Assembly (NCBI RefSeq): GCF_001659605.2
Contig: NC_035176.2
Location: 29,134,716 to 29,198,715 of the forward strand
Direction: 5' to 3'
Length of the DNA stretch: 64,000 nucleotides
Source: Manihot esculenta
Lineage: Eukaryota; Streptophyta; Magnoliopsida; Malpighiales; Euphorbiaceae
Part shown: one piece after another, positions 24,435 through 35,633 of the stretch
How positions within the stretch are numbered: position 1 is the first letter of the stretch
How the letters are laid out: every line of letters begins with the position of its first letter
Position numbers and translations under genes: made by a program
The notes under the pieces: generated by a model
The model's database searches: none
The model's input: the letters and a program-made list of their open reading frames with translations, nothing else
Told to the model about the DNA's origin: nothing

Positions 24435-24692
24435 ACCAAGAAGCTTATGGAGCCTGATAATGAGTTCTTCTTCGTCATGGGATATGTTACCTCTCTTGAT
24501 ATCTGGTCTTAAATAATTTAACCATCGAAGTCTACAGCTCTTACCACATCTCTTTAAACCAGCTCTCTTGGGGAGATTCCTCCATTTGCCTTCTCCATTA
24601 GCTGTAACATAAGCTGTGAGAATTCTGTCTTCCATGGCCGTCCAGGCTCCTCGGTTGAGTCCTTCCTTGGAGCAACATGGACTCCTCCCCAT
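23799..24692 (-). CDS. R2R3-MYB transcription factor, TT2/MYB123-like (proanthocyanidin type)
   Basis: Nuclear DNA-binding regulator, 264 residues from two exons: 24,692-24,430 and 24,330-23,799. The 99-bp intron is GT-AG, phase 2, splitting the Arg of GNR|WSLIAG, the usual second intron site of R2R3 MYBs. R2 is about residues 14-64 and R3 about 67-115. The bHLH-interaction signature [DE]Lx2[RK]x3Lx6Lx3R is complete ([21 protein letters not shown]). After R3, [16 protein letters not shown] resembles the subgroup 5 (TT2) C-terminal motif, and the end is acidic ([13 protein letters not shown]). In that family such proteins join a bHLH and a WD40 partner to switch on proanthocyanidin genes such as BAN/ANR; function here is inferred. 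The intron usually found in R2 is absent. The length is close to Arabidopsis TT2. No lesion is seen. Confidence 0.9.
24393..24428. repeat. GA/CT microsatellite inside the MYB intron, touching the splice donor
   Basis: A GA-rich run on the + strand. On the gene strand the donor is AG|GTCTCTCTC, so the repeat begins at the donor itself and fills about a third of the 99-bp intron. Confidence 0.8.
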
Positions 24693-24775
24693 CTCTCTCT
24701 CTCTCTGTCTTTATTCTCGCAGAGTCAGAGACACTAAACGCGCACATGAATTTTCAGCAGTGTGGAGGATCTCTC

Positions 24776-24783
24776 TTTATATA
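24776..24783 (-). promoter_or_regulatory. TATA box of the MYB gene
   Basis: TATATAAA on the gene strand, about 85 bp upstream of the ATG. A second GA run (AGAGAGAGAGAG) directly precedes the ATG in the 5' leader. The spacing suits a short 5' UTR. Confidence 0.6.
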
Positions 24784-24879
24784 GGCCACAAAAGAACTAG
24801 CGTATGCTATATACGTATGGTTTCTCGTTTGCCCCAAAAAGTAACATTATTGATTAATCAATTGCTGGTCCTATGACAA

Positions 24880-26400
24880 GGAAACATGTGTATTTATAAT
24901 ATTTATAATATTTTATCTATTTTGTGTCACATGTCATTTTTTATAAAGAGTTTTTTTTTTCTTTAAATAATATTTTTATTAAATTTAATTTTTTTTACTA
25001 TTATTATCATTTAAATCTTAATTTTTATTTATATTGTTATTTCTAATAATTACTTCTCAAAATTTTAAAGTTTTTCTGACTAATTTATTATTTAAAAACT
25101 ATTATTTCTTTTTCTTACAAAATATAAAAATTATATATATAGCTAATTAACTAAACATTTTTCCTTTAATATTGTTAACATATATTATCATCTATCTATA
25201 AACATGTTTTTCTATAGTTTTACTATTAAAAAAATTAATTAAACTATAATAACAATGTATCTAATATATATTTTTAAATAAGTAGTAATTATTATGTTAT
25301 TATTATTGCAAATTTAAATAAAAATAATAATGTAAGAGCTAATTAATAACAGAAAACTTTATATACAACAAAAATTTTTGATTTCACAATTTATTTTAAA
25401 AATCAATATTAAAAATATTAAATGAATATTTAAAAAATAATTTTATTTCTTTGTACATATTAAAATTTAAATTTAAATAATAACAAAGTAAATTTAAAGA
25501 AAAAAAATTAATTAAACTAAAATGACTTCACAATTTCAATCAACATGTAAATTTAAATTAGAAAAATTTTTTTAAGTATACAAAATATAGGATGAGGAGG
25601 GAGATGCACCATAAATCTTGTCGTGAATAATTGATGCCTTTTCCCATATACTCTTAATAATATAAATTTGATAAAAAGAGAAAAGATTGAGATAAGAAAA
25701 GCCTCTTTCTCTCCAAAATTCACTATCTGTCTTCTAGTAAATACCTTTATTAACAAAAGAGGGATAAAAAACTCACACGGATCAAAGCAAAGGGAGTCGC
25801 CTCTACTCACTAGGAATGGCTGCATAGAACATCACAAGAAAAGATCCTGTTGCCTCATAAAACAACCGGTCACATAAAAACTTCCTCCCTCCACAAAGAG
25901 AGAAGAGAGAACCATAAGAATGAAATAAACTTAATTATTAATTCAACTTGATTGACCATTTCAAATTGATAATGAAAGCTAATAATGAAGTCTGACTCTC
26001 ACATGAAAATGTCTCTAGAAAATTACCAAAGACTTATTGCAAGGATGAAGGATCTATATTAATCTTGTGGAAATCATGTACAATGCAATATTTTTCTTTG
26101 GTACAATCGGTTATTTTGACTGAAAAATTTATTTTTTATCGTGAAGGGACAGACGAAATGTATTCTGTACTGTCTTACGCTTTCGCTTAGGTAAAATAAA
26201 TAATTTTAAAAATTTTGAGTTTTTTACTATTTTATTTAAAAATTAATTTCACCAAAAGAGACGTGCCTTTTAAGCGTGGTAGAAATATGATTTTTTGTGA
26301 GTGCAGTAGAAATTATAAATTTTTATTAGGACCGTAAATGAAAAAATAATTTTTTTATTTAAAAAAAATTTACCATACTTTATAAATGCAGCACAGTAAT
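24880..26400. other. AT-rich intergenic sequence upstream of the MYB gene
   Basis: No gene seen. A GC-richer piece at 25,590-25,910 has only short unrelated open frames. Distal regulatory elements of the MYB gene could lie here, but no specific site is claimed. Confidence 0.4.
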
Positions 26401-26560
26401 AATTACCGGTCACTCCCCTCCCCTCCACTTTTCCCGTTCCCTTTTCTCTTATAAATATCCTCCACTCACCTTTCCAATTCTCTCTCTACTCTACTCTCTC
26501 AAAAGTTTTTTAACACTCCCCCTTCTCCCTTATTAATGTTCTCTCTGCTCTTTTAAATTT
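26401..26560 (+). promoter_or_regulatory. Orphan core-promoter-like segment
   Basis: Pyrimidine-rich CTCCCCTCCCCTCCAC, then TATAAATA at about 26,450, then Y-patch-like CTCTCTCTACTCTACTCTCTC about 30 bp further, the arrangement of plant core promoters. No open reading frame of note follows within 1 kb. It may start a non-coding RNA, belong to a lost gene, or be an old LTR promoter. Confidence 0.3.
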
Positions 26561-26979
26561 TTTATTTATTCTCTAAAATTATTTCAACACTTATATTTCT
26601 TTTATTTCATTGAAGAATGTAGGTGGAGTTATATTTTTCAACAAAATATATTTTTTTTATAAATTTTCTTTTTAAAATTAATATTAATGAAAATATATTA
26701 AAAAAAAACTATTTATATTTTATAATTTTATCTATTTAATAGATGAGATATTCCGTTTGTGGACGTATCAAATTTGTAATCATTTTTCATATAAGTAAGT
26801 CATTTGAAAATATTTATAAAAATATATCATATTATTTTATTATTTATAATTAATTAGTAAAATATGTATGCACAAGTTGTAGTTTGTATGGAAATTAGTA
26901 ATAAAATTTGAATTTTAGATTTGTATGTGAAAAAATGTATGTTTGTGTTTATTTAAAATATAAAAATATTATAAAAATT

Positions 26980-27512
26980 TGTAATATATTTTTATTATTT
27001 ATAATAATATAAAAAATAATAAAAAATATATGGTGTTGAAAAAAAATTTATAGAGAAAAATATTATAAAAATAAAAAAATTACAAATAAATGTCTTACAA
27101 TTTTTATATATAATTGTTGGAAAGAATTTGTGTTGGAATAAAGTAAAAAAAATGATATATTTAATTTTATATTAATTTTTTTAATTTAAAAAGTATAACG
27201 TGTTATTAATTGTTATTATAGATTTTATTTTTATAATTATATTATAAATTTTATAATTAAAAAAATTAATATATACTATGGTAAAAAAAATTTATAGAGA
27301 TAAATTTATAAGGATAAAAGTAGAAAAATTTATAAATAAATATTTTTAATTTTTATATATATTGTTGGAAAGAATTTATATAGGGATAAAGTTAAAAAAT
27401 GAGATATTTATTTTATTCAAAAAGTATAATATATTATTAATTCATATTATAGATTTTTATTATTTATAATTATATTATAAATTTATTAATTTAAAAAATT
27501 TAGTATATATAA
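26980..27512. repeat. AT-rich tandem repeat array, ~220-250 bp period (left part)
   Basis: Units are recognised by GTTGGAAAGAATTTGTGT followed by GGATAAAGT; starts are at about 27,116 and 27,362. The array is then broken by a 1.4-kb insertion and continues at 28,890. Units are diverged, as in an old satellite. Confidence 0.55.
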
Positions 27513-28890
27513 TTGTTGTCCATTGAAGCAACCTAAGAGGAGTGAATTAGATTTATAAAAAATTTAAGGCAAAAAGATAAATTAGAAGGTAATATAATCA
27601 ATACAAGGATTTATAGATGTTCCTCTTCTCAATACCTTCTTCGAGAGTTCAACTCCACTATTAATTTTTTTTTAAGTAAAAATTAAAACTCCTTACAATC
27701 TTGGAGCAAACCTTTGCTTTTAACAATTCTCTTTTTCACTCAAGAGCAATCATTTGCTCAATATCACACCCACTACAATAGAAACAATCAACAACCTTTG
27801 CTCACTCTTAAAAAACCAACCAATTACAACTCAAGACAGGCTTTCAAGAAATTAATATTTTGGCTCAAGGTTTTAAGAGAGAGAGAGTGAAAAATATTTT
27901 AATCTCAATAAGTATTTGCTTAGATTGTTGTTGTAACCTTTTAATATCAAAAACACATTATATTTATAGTTCAGTCATAAATATGGCCGTTGGAGATGCA
28001 TTAAATGTAAATAGAGCCGTTTGTGTATAGAAATAACCGTTATATCGTGCTCAGAAAAACTCAGGTTCGGTGCCCTAAGCTTAAAGTTCGACAGTCGAAC
28101 CATTTGGGTTGAAGAACATCCTCCTTGTAAAAAACACTTTCGGCGGCCGAAAGTCAATGTTCGGCAGCCGAACATATGGGACTTTCCTCTTTGTCCCTCA
28201 CTTTCGAAAGCCGAAGTTTTGACTTGGAAAATATTGAAAACTCACTTTCGGCGCCCGAAAGTCAATGTTCGGCGGCCGAACATATGGGACTTTTGCCTCT
28301 GTTCTTCACTTTCGGAAGCCGAAAGTTTGACTTTAGGGGGCACAAAAATAATTTTTTAAAACTTTGAAAAGTCATAACTTAGGTTATAAAACTCCAATTT
28401 TCAATCCATTTGAATTTTTGCAACCTATATTTTTGGATCTTTTATTTTGATAAGAAATAATTTCAAAATCACTCCTTTTGAAAAATTTCATTTTGGTCCC
28501 TCAAAGTCAATTACTTAAAACTTGGCCATATTTATAATCTTTTAGGATTAAAAGAAATCTTGAACCATCACAGTTAGTTAATTGAAATTCACAATGCATA
28601 AATTGACAATGCATAAATAAAAAATACTTTATGATCCCTTTCTTGTGGTATGCTTTCAAAATTGGCATTTTTATTTTTAAGACTGAAGCAATTTCATTCA
28701 TTTTAGTAAGTGACCTACAAGCTTAACACAAATACTTTGGAAGATAATTAGTAGCACACCAATTGTTTATTAATCATCAAAACAAGAATTGGAACATGAC
28801 CTACAAGCTCAACACAAATATTTTGGAAGATAATTAGTAGCGTACCAATTGTTTATTAATTATCAAAATAAGGATAAAAACATTTAGGTT
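27513..28890. mobile_element. LTR-like insertion within the satellite array
   Basis: Unique block between two satellite parts. It opens TTGTTGTCCATTGAAGCAAC, a start seen in Copia LTRs of other plants, and has a TATATTTATAG box near 27,958. At 28,130-28,330 there are two ~110-bp repeats with TTCGGC-type palindromes. At 28,690-28,870 lies a ~105-bp direct repeat (ACCTACAAGCT...ACCAATTGTTTATTAAT). No coding sequence. No clear target duplication was found, so the limits are approximate. Its right part is included in the later tandem duplication. Confidence 0.45.
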
Positions 28891-30320
28891 CAGAAAAATT
28901 ATTTTATAGGAATAAAAATATTATAGAAAATGAAAAAATTTTATCAATAAAATTTTTATATATATTGTTTCGAAGAATTTGTGTAGGGATAAAGTTAAAA
29001 AATAAATATTTAATTTTATATTAATTTTTTAATTTAAAAATTTAATTGTTATCATAGATTTTTATTATTTATAATTATGTTATAAATTTATAATTTAAAA
29101 AATTAATATATATATAGTGTTAGAAAAAAAATTTTATGGAGATAAAAGCAAGAAAAAATTACAAATAAATATTTTTAATTTTTATATATGATGTTAGGAA
29201 GAGTTTGTATAGGAATAAAGTTCAAAAAAAATGAGATATTTAATTTTATATGAAAAATTTATTTTATTTAAAAATATAACAAATTTTTAATTTTTAATAT
29301 ATTTTTATTATTTATAATTATGTTGTAAATTTATTAATTTTAAAAAATAGTATATATATTGTTAGAAAAAATTATAGGGATAAAAAGATTATAAAAATAA
29401 AAAGAAATTTATAAATAAAATTTTTATATACGTTGTTGAGAAGAATTTGGGTGGGGATAAAGTTAAAAATGAGATATTTAATTTTATATTAATTTTTTTA
29501 AATTTAAAAGTATAACATTATCATAAATTTTTATTATTTATAATTGTATTGTAAATTTAGTAATTTAAAAAAATTAATAAATATAATGTTAGAAAAAATT
29601 TTATAGAGATAAAAAATATTATAGAAATAGAAAAAATTTATTATCAAAATTTTTAAAATTTTTATATATATTGTTGGGAAGAATTTGTGCAAGTATAAAG
29701 TTAAAAAAATGAGACATTTAATTTTATATTAATTTTTTTTTAATTTAAAAAGTATAATATATTATTAATTATTATCATAAATTTTTATTATTTATAATTA
29801 TGTTGTAAATTTTATAATTTTAAAAAAAATTAATATAAAATTAAAGTTTATAAAAATTTACAAATAAATATCTTTAATTTTTATATACTTTATTGGGAAG
29901 TATTTATCCAGAAATAAAGTTTAAAAAATAAGATATTTAATTTTATATAAAATTTATATTTTATTCAAAAAGTATAATAAATTATTAATTATTATCATAG
30001 ATTTTTTTTTATTTATAATTATTATCATAGATTTTTATTTTATTCAAAAATTATATATAGTGTTGAAAAATTTTATGGGGATAAAAATATTATAAAAATA
30101 AAAAAATTACAAATAAAAGTTTTAAAATTTTTAGTTACGTCATAAAGTTAAAAAATGAGATATTTATTTTATATTAATTTTTTTAATTTAAAAAGTATAA
30201 TATATCATTAATTGTTATCATAAATTTTTATTATTTATAATTATATTATAAATTTTATAATTTAAGAAAATTAGTATATCTGGTGTTGAAAAAAATTATA
30301 GATATAAAAATATTTAAGTT
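28890..30320. repeat. AT-rich tandem repeat array, ~220-250 bp period (unit A part)
   Basis: Unit starts are seen at about 28,966, 29,188, 29,432, 29,669 and 29,889, each with a variant of GTTGGGAAGAATTTGTG and GGATAAAGTTAAAAAATGAG, then ATTATCATAAATTTTTATTA. Spacings are 220-245 bp. Non-coding. The unit B counterpart is 43,490-44,961. Confidence 0.65.
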
Positions 30321-30343
30321 TATATCAATTATGAAATTATAAA

Positions 30344-31667
30344 TGGTAATTTAATTTATTCATTTAATTATTGTACTACTTATTTTGTTTAGTTTGTAAT
30401 TTTTTTAATTATAATTGTTTAGTAGGTGAATTAGAAAAAAGTTATTATTTTATATTATGGTACTGTATTTTAGAATGGATATATAATTAATTTTGATATA
30501 GGGTATGATTATGTCGGTAAATAATTTAAGATGTTTCGAATAAAAAAAATAAAATATAAAAAATTAATGATAAAGATTATTTCTGCCGTTAAATTGTCAC
30601 CGCATAATGATGTTATCATAAAAATTATTTTTGGACAATTGATATGGTAGTAAGTGATGACAAAAGTATGGACATAGACAATTGATATGATAGTAAATGA
30701 TGACAAAAGTATGGACATAATGTTTGATTATGTGTAGGCCTATAGATTTAATTATATTATAGGTATATATTTTATCTCGTTGTGTAGGTCTATAAATTTA
30801 ATTATATTATATATAGATATTTTATCTCATGTAGAACAGAAGATGAAGATGATGGATATATTAATTTTTAAAGTAGTTATCCAATTTTCGTCGAGAGAGA
30901 AAATAAAAAGATATTCAGGATTAGGTATAGAAACTTATAATATTACCTTATATAAATTTATTAATATATTTTTATTTTTTAAATTATAATTAAATAATAA
31001 AAAATAAAGTTTATTTTAGATTTCATTTATTTTTAAAAATATTTTTTTAAAAATAATTTTTTTTATTTAATTTTAAATAAAATATATTAATAAATTTATA
31101 TAAAAAATTATTATTAAATTCCTATAATATAATAAAATTTATCGATAAATTTTTTTATTTTTAAAAATATATTAAAATATTTTAATATTTAAAAATTTAT
31201 TAATTAAAAATATTTTAAAAAATTTATTAATTAATTTCTGCAAGGCTGATTCATATTGGGTGGGTCATCCTCTCCTTCTTTGTATTTGCATATGGCATCA
31301 AGTTCCTTAACTTCCAAAGGAGATGAGATAAATCAGCTGCTGCGCTAAGTGGACTAATCTCTGGGCCCTCAAATTTACAACTCAAGAAGTTTAACCATTT
31401 TTTTTCTCAGCTTCTTCCACCTTTAGACCTTGTTGGGAAAAGAAAGGAATTCAATTCATAAATATTTTTTTTTATTTGGAATAAATTTAAAAATAATATA
31501 TTTAATTAAATTTATTAATTTTAAATTAATTTATTTCTTTCATCATCCTTATTATTTCTAAACTAAATATAATTATTTATTTTCATAAATAACAATCTTT
31601 TTATTACATTCAAAATATTTTTTGAAAAACCATTATTAATATTTTTAATAATATTTAAAACCTAAAA
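30344..31667. other. AT-rich non-coding part of unit A
   Basis: Collinear with 46,570-47,903 in unit B. A small ~45-bp direct repeat (GACAAAAGTATGGACATA) lies at 30,658-30,720. Short open frames here are not conserved in unit B. No gene seen. Confidence 0.5.
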
Positions 31668-31672
31668 TCTAT

Positions 31673-33987
31673 TGTAATACCCGGCTAGACTCCGGTATCG
31701 AATTCCTACCGTCCGGTGGAATCTCGAATGTTGGAGACCTCTAGGAGGGTAAAATTATGTTTTTATAAAATGTTTTAATGTATTTGATGATTTTAAGTAA
31801 GAAAGAAATTGAGTTTTGAATGAAAAAGACTATGGAGGCATTTCCAGGTTCGACCGCCGAACATTGGATAGTTTAGGGGGGTAAGTTAGGCTTCCGAAAG
31901 TTGCTCAGGTTCGGCTGCCGAACTTGCATGAGTTTTGGAGGCACTTTAGGCTGCCGAAAGGTGGTCTGGCAGCCCTCTATAAAAGGGCTCCATGGCCGAA
32001 ACGGGCGAGTTTTCTCCCCATTTTCGGCCAACAGTGAGTTCAAGCTCTCCCATGGTCGTTTTTGATGTTTTTGCTTCCAATCTTTCAAGTTTTGACAAGT
32101 GTTGCTTGGTTTTTGAAGATTTGTGAACTTTGAGCAAGTTTTGGAGCTTGGAGACCAAGGAGTTGAGATCTCCCCCATCTCCAAGTTAGGATCATTTCTC
32201 CTCTAGATCTCCAAGAGGTAAGCTTCGATCCTGCCATTCTAGTATGTTTTAAACAAGTTTTATGAAGTTATGAGGTAGAAAATGCATGTTTAGGTTATTT
32301 TTGAGTTTATGGGTTTATGTTGAGTTTTTGGGCAATGTATGATGTTTATGTATGTTTGATGTGTTGTAGTTAGGGTTTAGGATAGTTTGAGACCCCTATA
32401 GGCTTGTTGGCTTGAGTTTGCTTGTTGTAGAATAGGTAAATGCATGTTGAATGAGTTTGGAGGCTTTTGTGCATGTTAGAGGCTGAGTTTCTGCCCTTTG
32501 GAAGAACTCAGGTTCGGCAGCCGAAAGGACTTTCGGCCGCCGAACCTGCCTGTGGAGGTCAGCCTTTGGCTGCCGAACCCTGCCCCCGAAAGTGGACTTT
32601 CGGCTCTGGAAGGGAGTTTCGGCCGCCGAAGGTGCCGCCGAACCTGCCTGTGGAGGTCAGCCTTTGGCTGCCGAACCCTGCCCCCGAAAGTGGACTTTCG
32701 GCTCTGGAAGGGAGTTTCGGCTGCCGAAGGTGCCGCCGAACATGCATGAGTTTCGTCTTTGGAGAGAACCTTCGGCCGCCGAAGGTGCATGACTTTCGGC
32801 TCTGGAGGGACTTTCGGCCGCCGAAAGCGCCCTGTTCAGCCTTCATTTGCATGATTTATGTGATTGTTTTAAGGTGTTTTAGGGGGTTTTTGGGGAGTAT
32901 TTGAGAGTCATGTTCTTGTATGTTTGGTCCATCATTTGAGTCCACCTGTGTAGGTTCAGACCCGAGGAACCGAGGACCCCAGCAGTGAGATAGCTGCTTT
33001 CGAGTCTTGTCTGAGCTAGCCAGAGGTGAGTAGAATAACTCTTTATGTTTCAAAGTAAATATATCAGTTTTTAAGCATGTTCATGCATCACGAATGCCAT
33101 GAGATGTATTAGGTTGTTTGCATTAGAATTCACGAATATGTTGCATTGCATAATATGATGATGATGCGGATGAGTATTGGATGATCCTCTAGTCCTCGTA
33201 TGATATGATATGATGTTATATGGTACGGTATGGAAGTCCAGGTCGAGGCCCATTCTACACCCCTGACATTATAGAAATGTTATGTTATGTATGCTATGAT
33301 AAGAGAAAGACCAGGACGAGGCTCATTCTACGCCCCTGGCACTATTGGATATGTTGATGACTATTGGTGACAAGACCATCCTTGATGTGATTTGTTTGTG
33401 ATGTGATGCATTCCATGAGATCATGAGTTTTAAATTAAATGTTGTATTATTCTGCTCACTGGACTCTTGTAGCTCACCTCACTCCCTTAATCCCCCAGGT
33501 TTGCAGGTACAGGATAGACTAGGAAGTCAGCTAGAGTAAAGTCATGTCAATGTAATAGTTAGAAGTGGACATGAGAATGATGTAATATAAAGTATAGTAT
33601 TGAACAATTATGTATTATAATGATGTTATTGAGTATTAGAGTTGTGCTTGACCCTAGTTTGTATGGTTATCCCTTTTGATACATGATCTTTCAAATGTAA
33701 TGGTTTAATAATGTTCTATGAAAACCAAACTTAATGTATGTATGTTACCCCATTGGAGTATTTGATGAGAACTCCAGTGTGGGGTTTGATGCTTATGATC
33801 ATGAGTTGTGCATGCACAGATTGAGTTTGATGATTGAATGAGAAAGTTCAAAATTTTTATGTATGTGTTGATCATGTATGGTATTAAACAAGTATATAGG
33901 TTGTTTGTTGGCTTGCTACGGGTCCCGACGGCCTTAAGCCGATCTGGATCCTAGCGCCGGTAGCGGTCCGGTTTCCGGGTCGTTATA
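31673..33987 (+). mobile_element. Solo LTR of a Gypsy-type element (2,315 bp)
   Basis: Starts TGTAATACCCGGCTAG and ends GGGTCGTTATA (ancestral ...TTACA). It is flanked by a perfect 5-bp target duplication TCTAT (31,668-31,672 and 33,988-33,992); the empty site is intact in unit B at 47,904-47,908. A promoter is visible at about 31,978 (CTCTATAAAAGGGC). TTCGGC-type palindromes lie upstream (31,850-31,960) and in a dense cluster downstream (32,510-32,830), where a ~113-bp unit is repeated. No internal region is present, so it arose by LTR-LTR recombination. It is a relative of 55,210-57,459. Confidence 0.85.
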
Positions 33988-34404
33988 TCTATACAGTTTT
34001 TTTACTATTGGAAAAATATAATTTAAAATACTCTCTTTTTAAAAAAATTAACAAAATAATATAATAATTTTCTTAATATCAATAAATGCGTTAATTATTA
34101 AACTAAATTAAATTAATAAAAGTGGTTATTAATTTAAAAGGCACAAATAAATTTAAAGTTAAAATAAATAAAAAAAGATAAGGGCAAAAATTAAAAAAAA
34201 AAGAGTTTTAAGGATTAATTGAATAATTTTTATATAAATAGAATTAAGTGAATTTCTCACAAAATTTTAACAATTTTAATAATAATTTAATTTAAAATCA
34301 ATTCTCATAATAATTAAATTTTTATATAATTAATTTTACTAAATATAAAATAAAAAATAATTTATTTAAATTATCATAAAATTAATTATTTTAAATAAGA
34401 GTAA

Positions 34405-34777
34405 TTCAAAATTAGTATTCAATTTAAATCAAAAAAATCAAAGGAATTAAATTAATTTAAATTTTTGATTTAATTTTTTATTCATTTAGATTTGATAAAT
34501 TTTTAATTTTAAAAATTTTAATTATTTTAATTCAATTCGATTTTAATGAAAAAATTAAAAAAATCAAATCAACTGATTAATAATAATAATATATTATTTT
34601 TATAATATTGAGGGATTATACCATAATTAATATTAAAATATTTTAATTAAATTTCAGAATATTAAAAATAAAATATAAAAAATTAAAAAAAAATTATTAA
34701 AAACTCAATTAATTAAATCCAACAGATTTAAATCAATTTGATTTAATTTAATTTTCATAAATACTAAAATTTTAATT

Positions 34778-34809
<32 letters not shown>

Positions 34810-34865
34810 TTAATTTATTTAATTCAAATCAATTTTAAATTTAATCTACCAAAATACTCTGCACC
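34405..34865. mobile_element. Old decayed hAT-type MITE (unit A copy)
   Basis: Aligns along its length with the young MITE at 42,942-43,403: the shared inner piece GATTAATAATAATAATAT...ATTAAAATATTTTAATTAAATTT, then a CATAAATACTAAAATTT piece. Where the young copy has CGGTTCGGTT motifs, this one has AATTTAATTT-type sequence. It is present in both duplication units, so it inserted before the duplication. Confidence 0.6.
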
Positions 34866-35387
34866 TACCTAACAATAAGGGCTGCAGTCAAAAGTCAATA
34901 TTAAATGTTATGATACCAGCAAAACTTATACCGGTAGTGTTTCAATTTCACACCTAAATTTATTGGATGTTTAATTCACTTGATTTTAATTATTTCTTAA
35001 ATTAGTCAAAAAGTCTTAATTGAAAAAAGTATTGGAGAAAATGTCTCTTGAAGTTGAAACGGAACTTGGCAGTTCATAGAATGAGCAAGCTTCCCTTGGA
35101 TCTTGTGAAGAAATTAGAGGGATTTAACTAGAAGTCGTTAGCAAGAAGGTGGAACTGAGTTCTTGTTTGTTCTAGCCTTTCCTTTAACATTTGAACGCGT
35201 TTGGTTCAATTTAGGACTATTTAATAATGTCTTTCTTTGCCTCGTTTTCAAAACCAGCACATGATTGCGCTCAGAGATATAAATTCTATCAGTTTTCAAT
35301 TGCACTGAGGTGTACTGTACAAATACAATAATAATAATTAGCAATTAAATGAACTAAGGTAGAATTGGTGTTTGATCTGGGCCCAAT
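34866..35387. other. GC-richer non-coding end of unit A
   Basis: Nearly identical to 48,774-49,291. Possibly a fragment of an older gene or element, but no protein similarity was recognised on either strand. The short open frame at 35,138-35,344 minus is not convincing. Confidence 0.4.
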
Positions 35388-35633
35388 AATAATGTGGGAC
35401 TTTTGCCTCTGTCAAAATGTTTAATTTTAAGAGCCACAAAAATAATTCGTTTAAATTTTTATAATTTATATTTTTAGATCTTTTATTTTGATAAGAAATA
35501 ATTTCAAAATCACTCCTTTTAAAAAATTTCATTTTGATCCCTCAAAATTAATTACTTAAAACTTAGTCATATTTATAATCTTTTAGGATTAAAAGAAACC
35601 TTGAGCCATCACAGTTAATTAATTGAAATTCAC

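Larger units (their letters stand above)
28284..35387. repeat. Segmental tandem duplication, unit A
   Basis: Direct copy of 35,394-49,291. It starts at TGGGACTTTTGCCTCTG (28,284) and ends at GATCTGGGCCCAAT (35,387). After removing its own solo LTR, unit A is about 4.78 kb; unit B without its three insertions is about 4.7 kb. The two agree in order throughout: LTR-like tail, satellite array, AT-rich part, old MITE, and a 0.5-kb GC-richer end. No protein gene is recognised in it. Confidence 0.85.

Noticed and set aside
32510..32830. CRISPR-like regular repeats (TTCGGC-N-GCCGAA groups)
   Set aside because: Plant LTR context, palindromic words with irregular spacing and no unique spacers of constant length.
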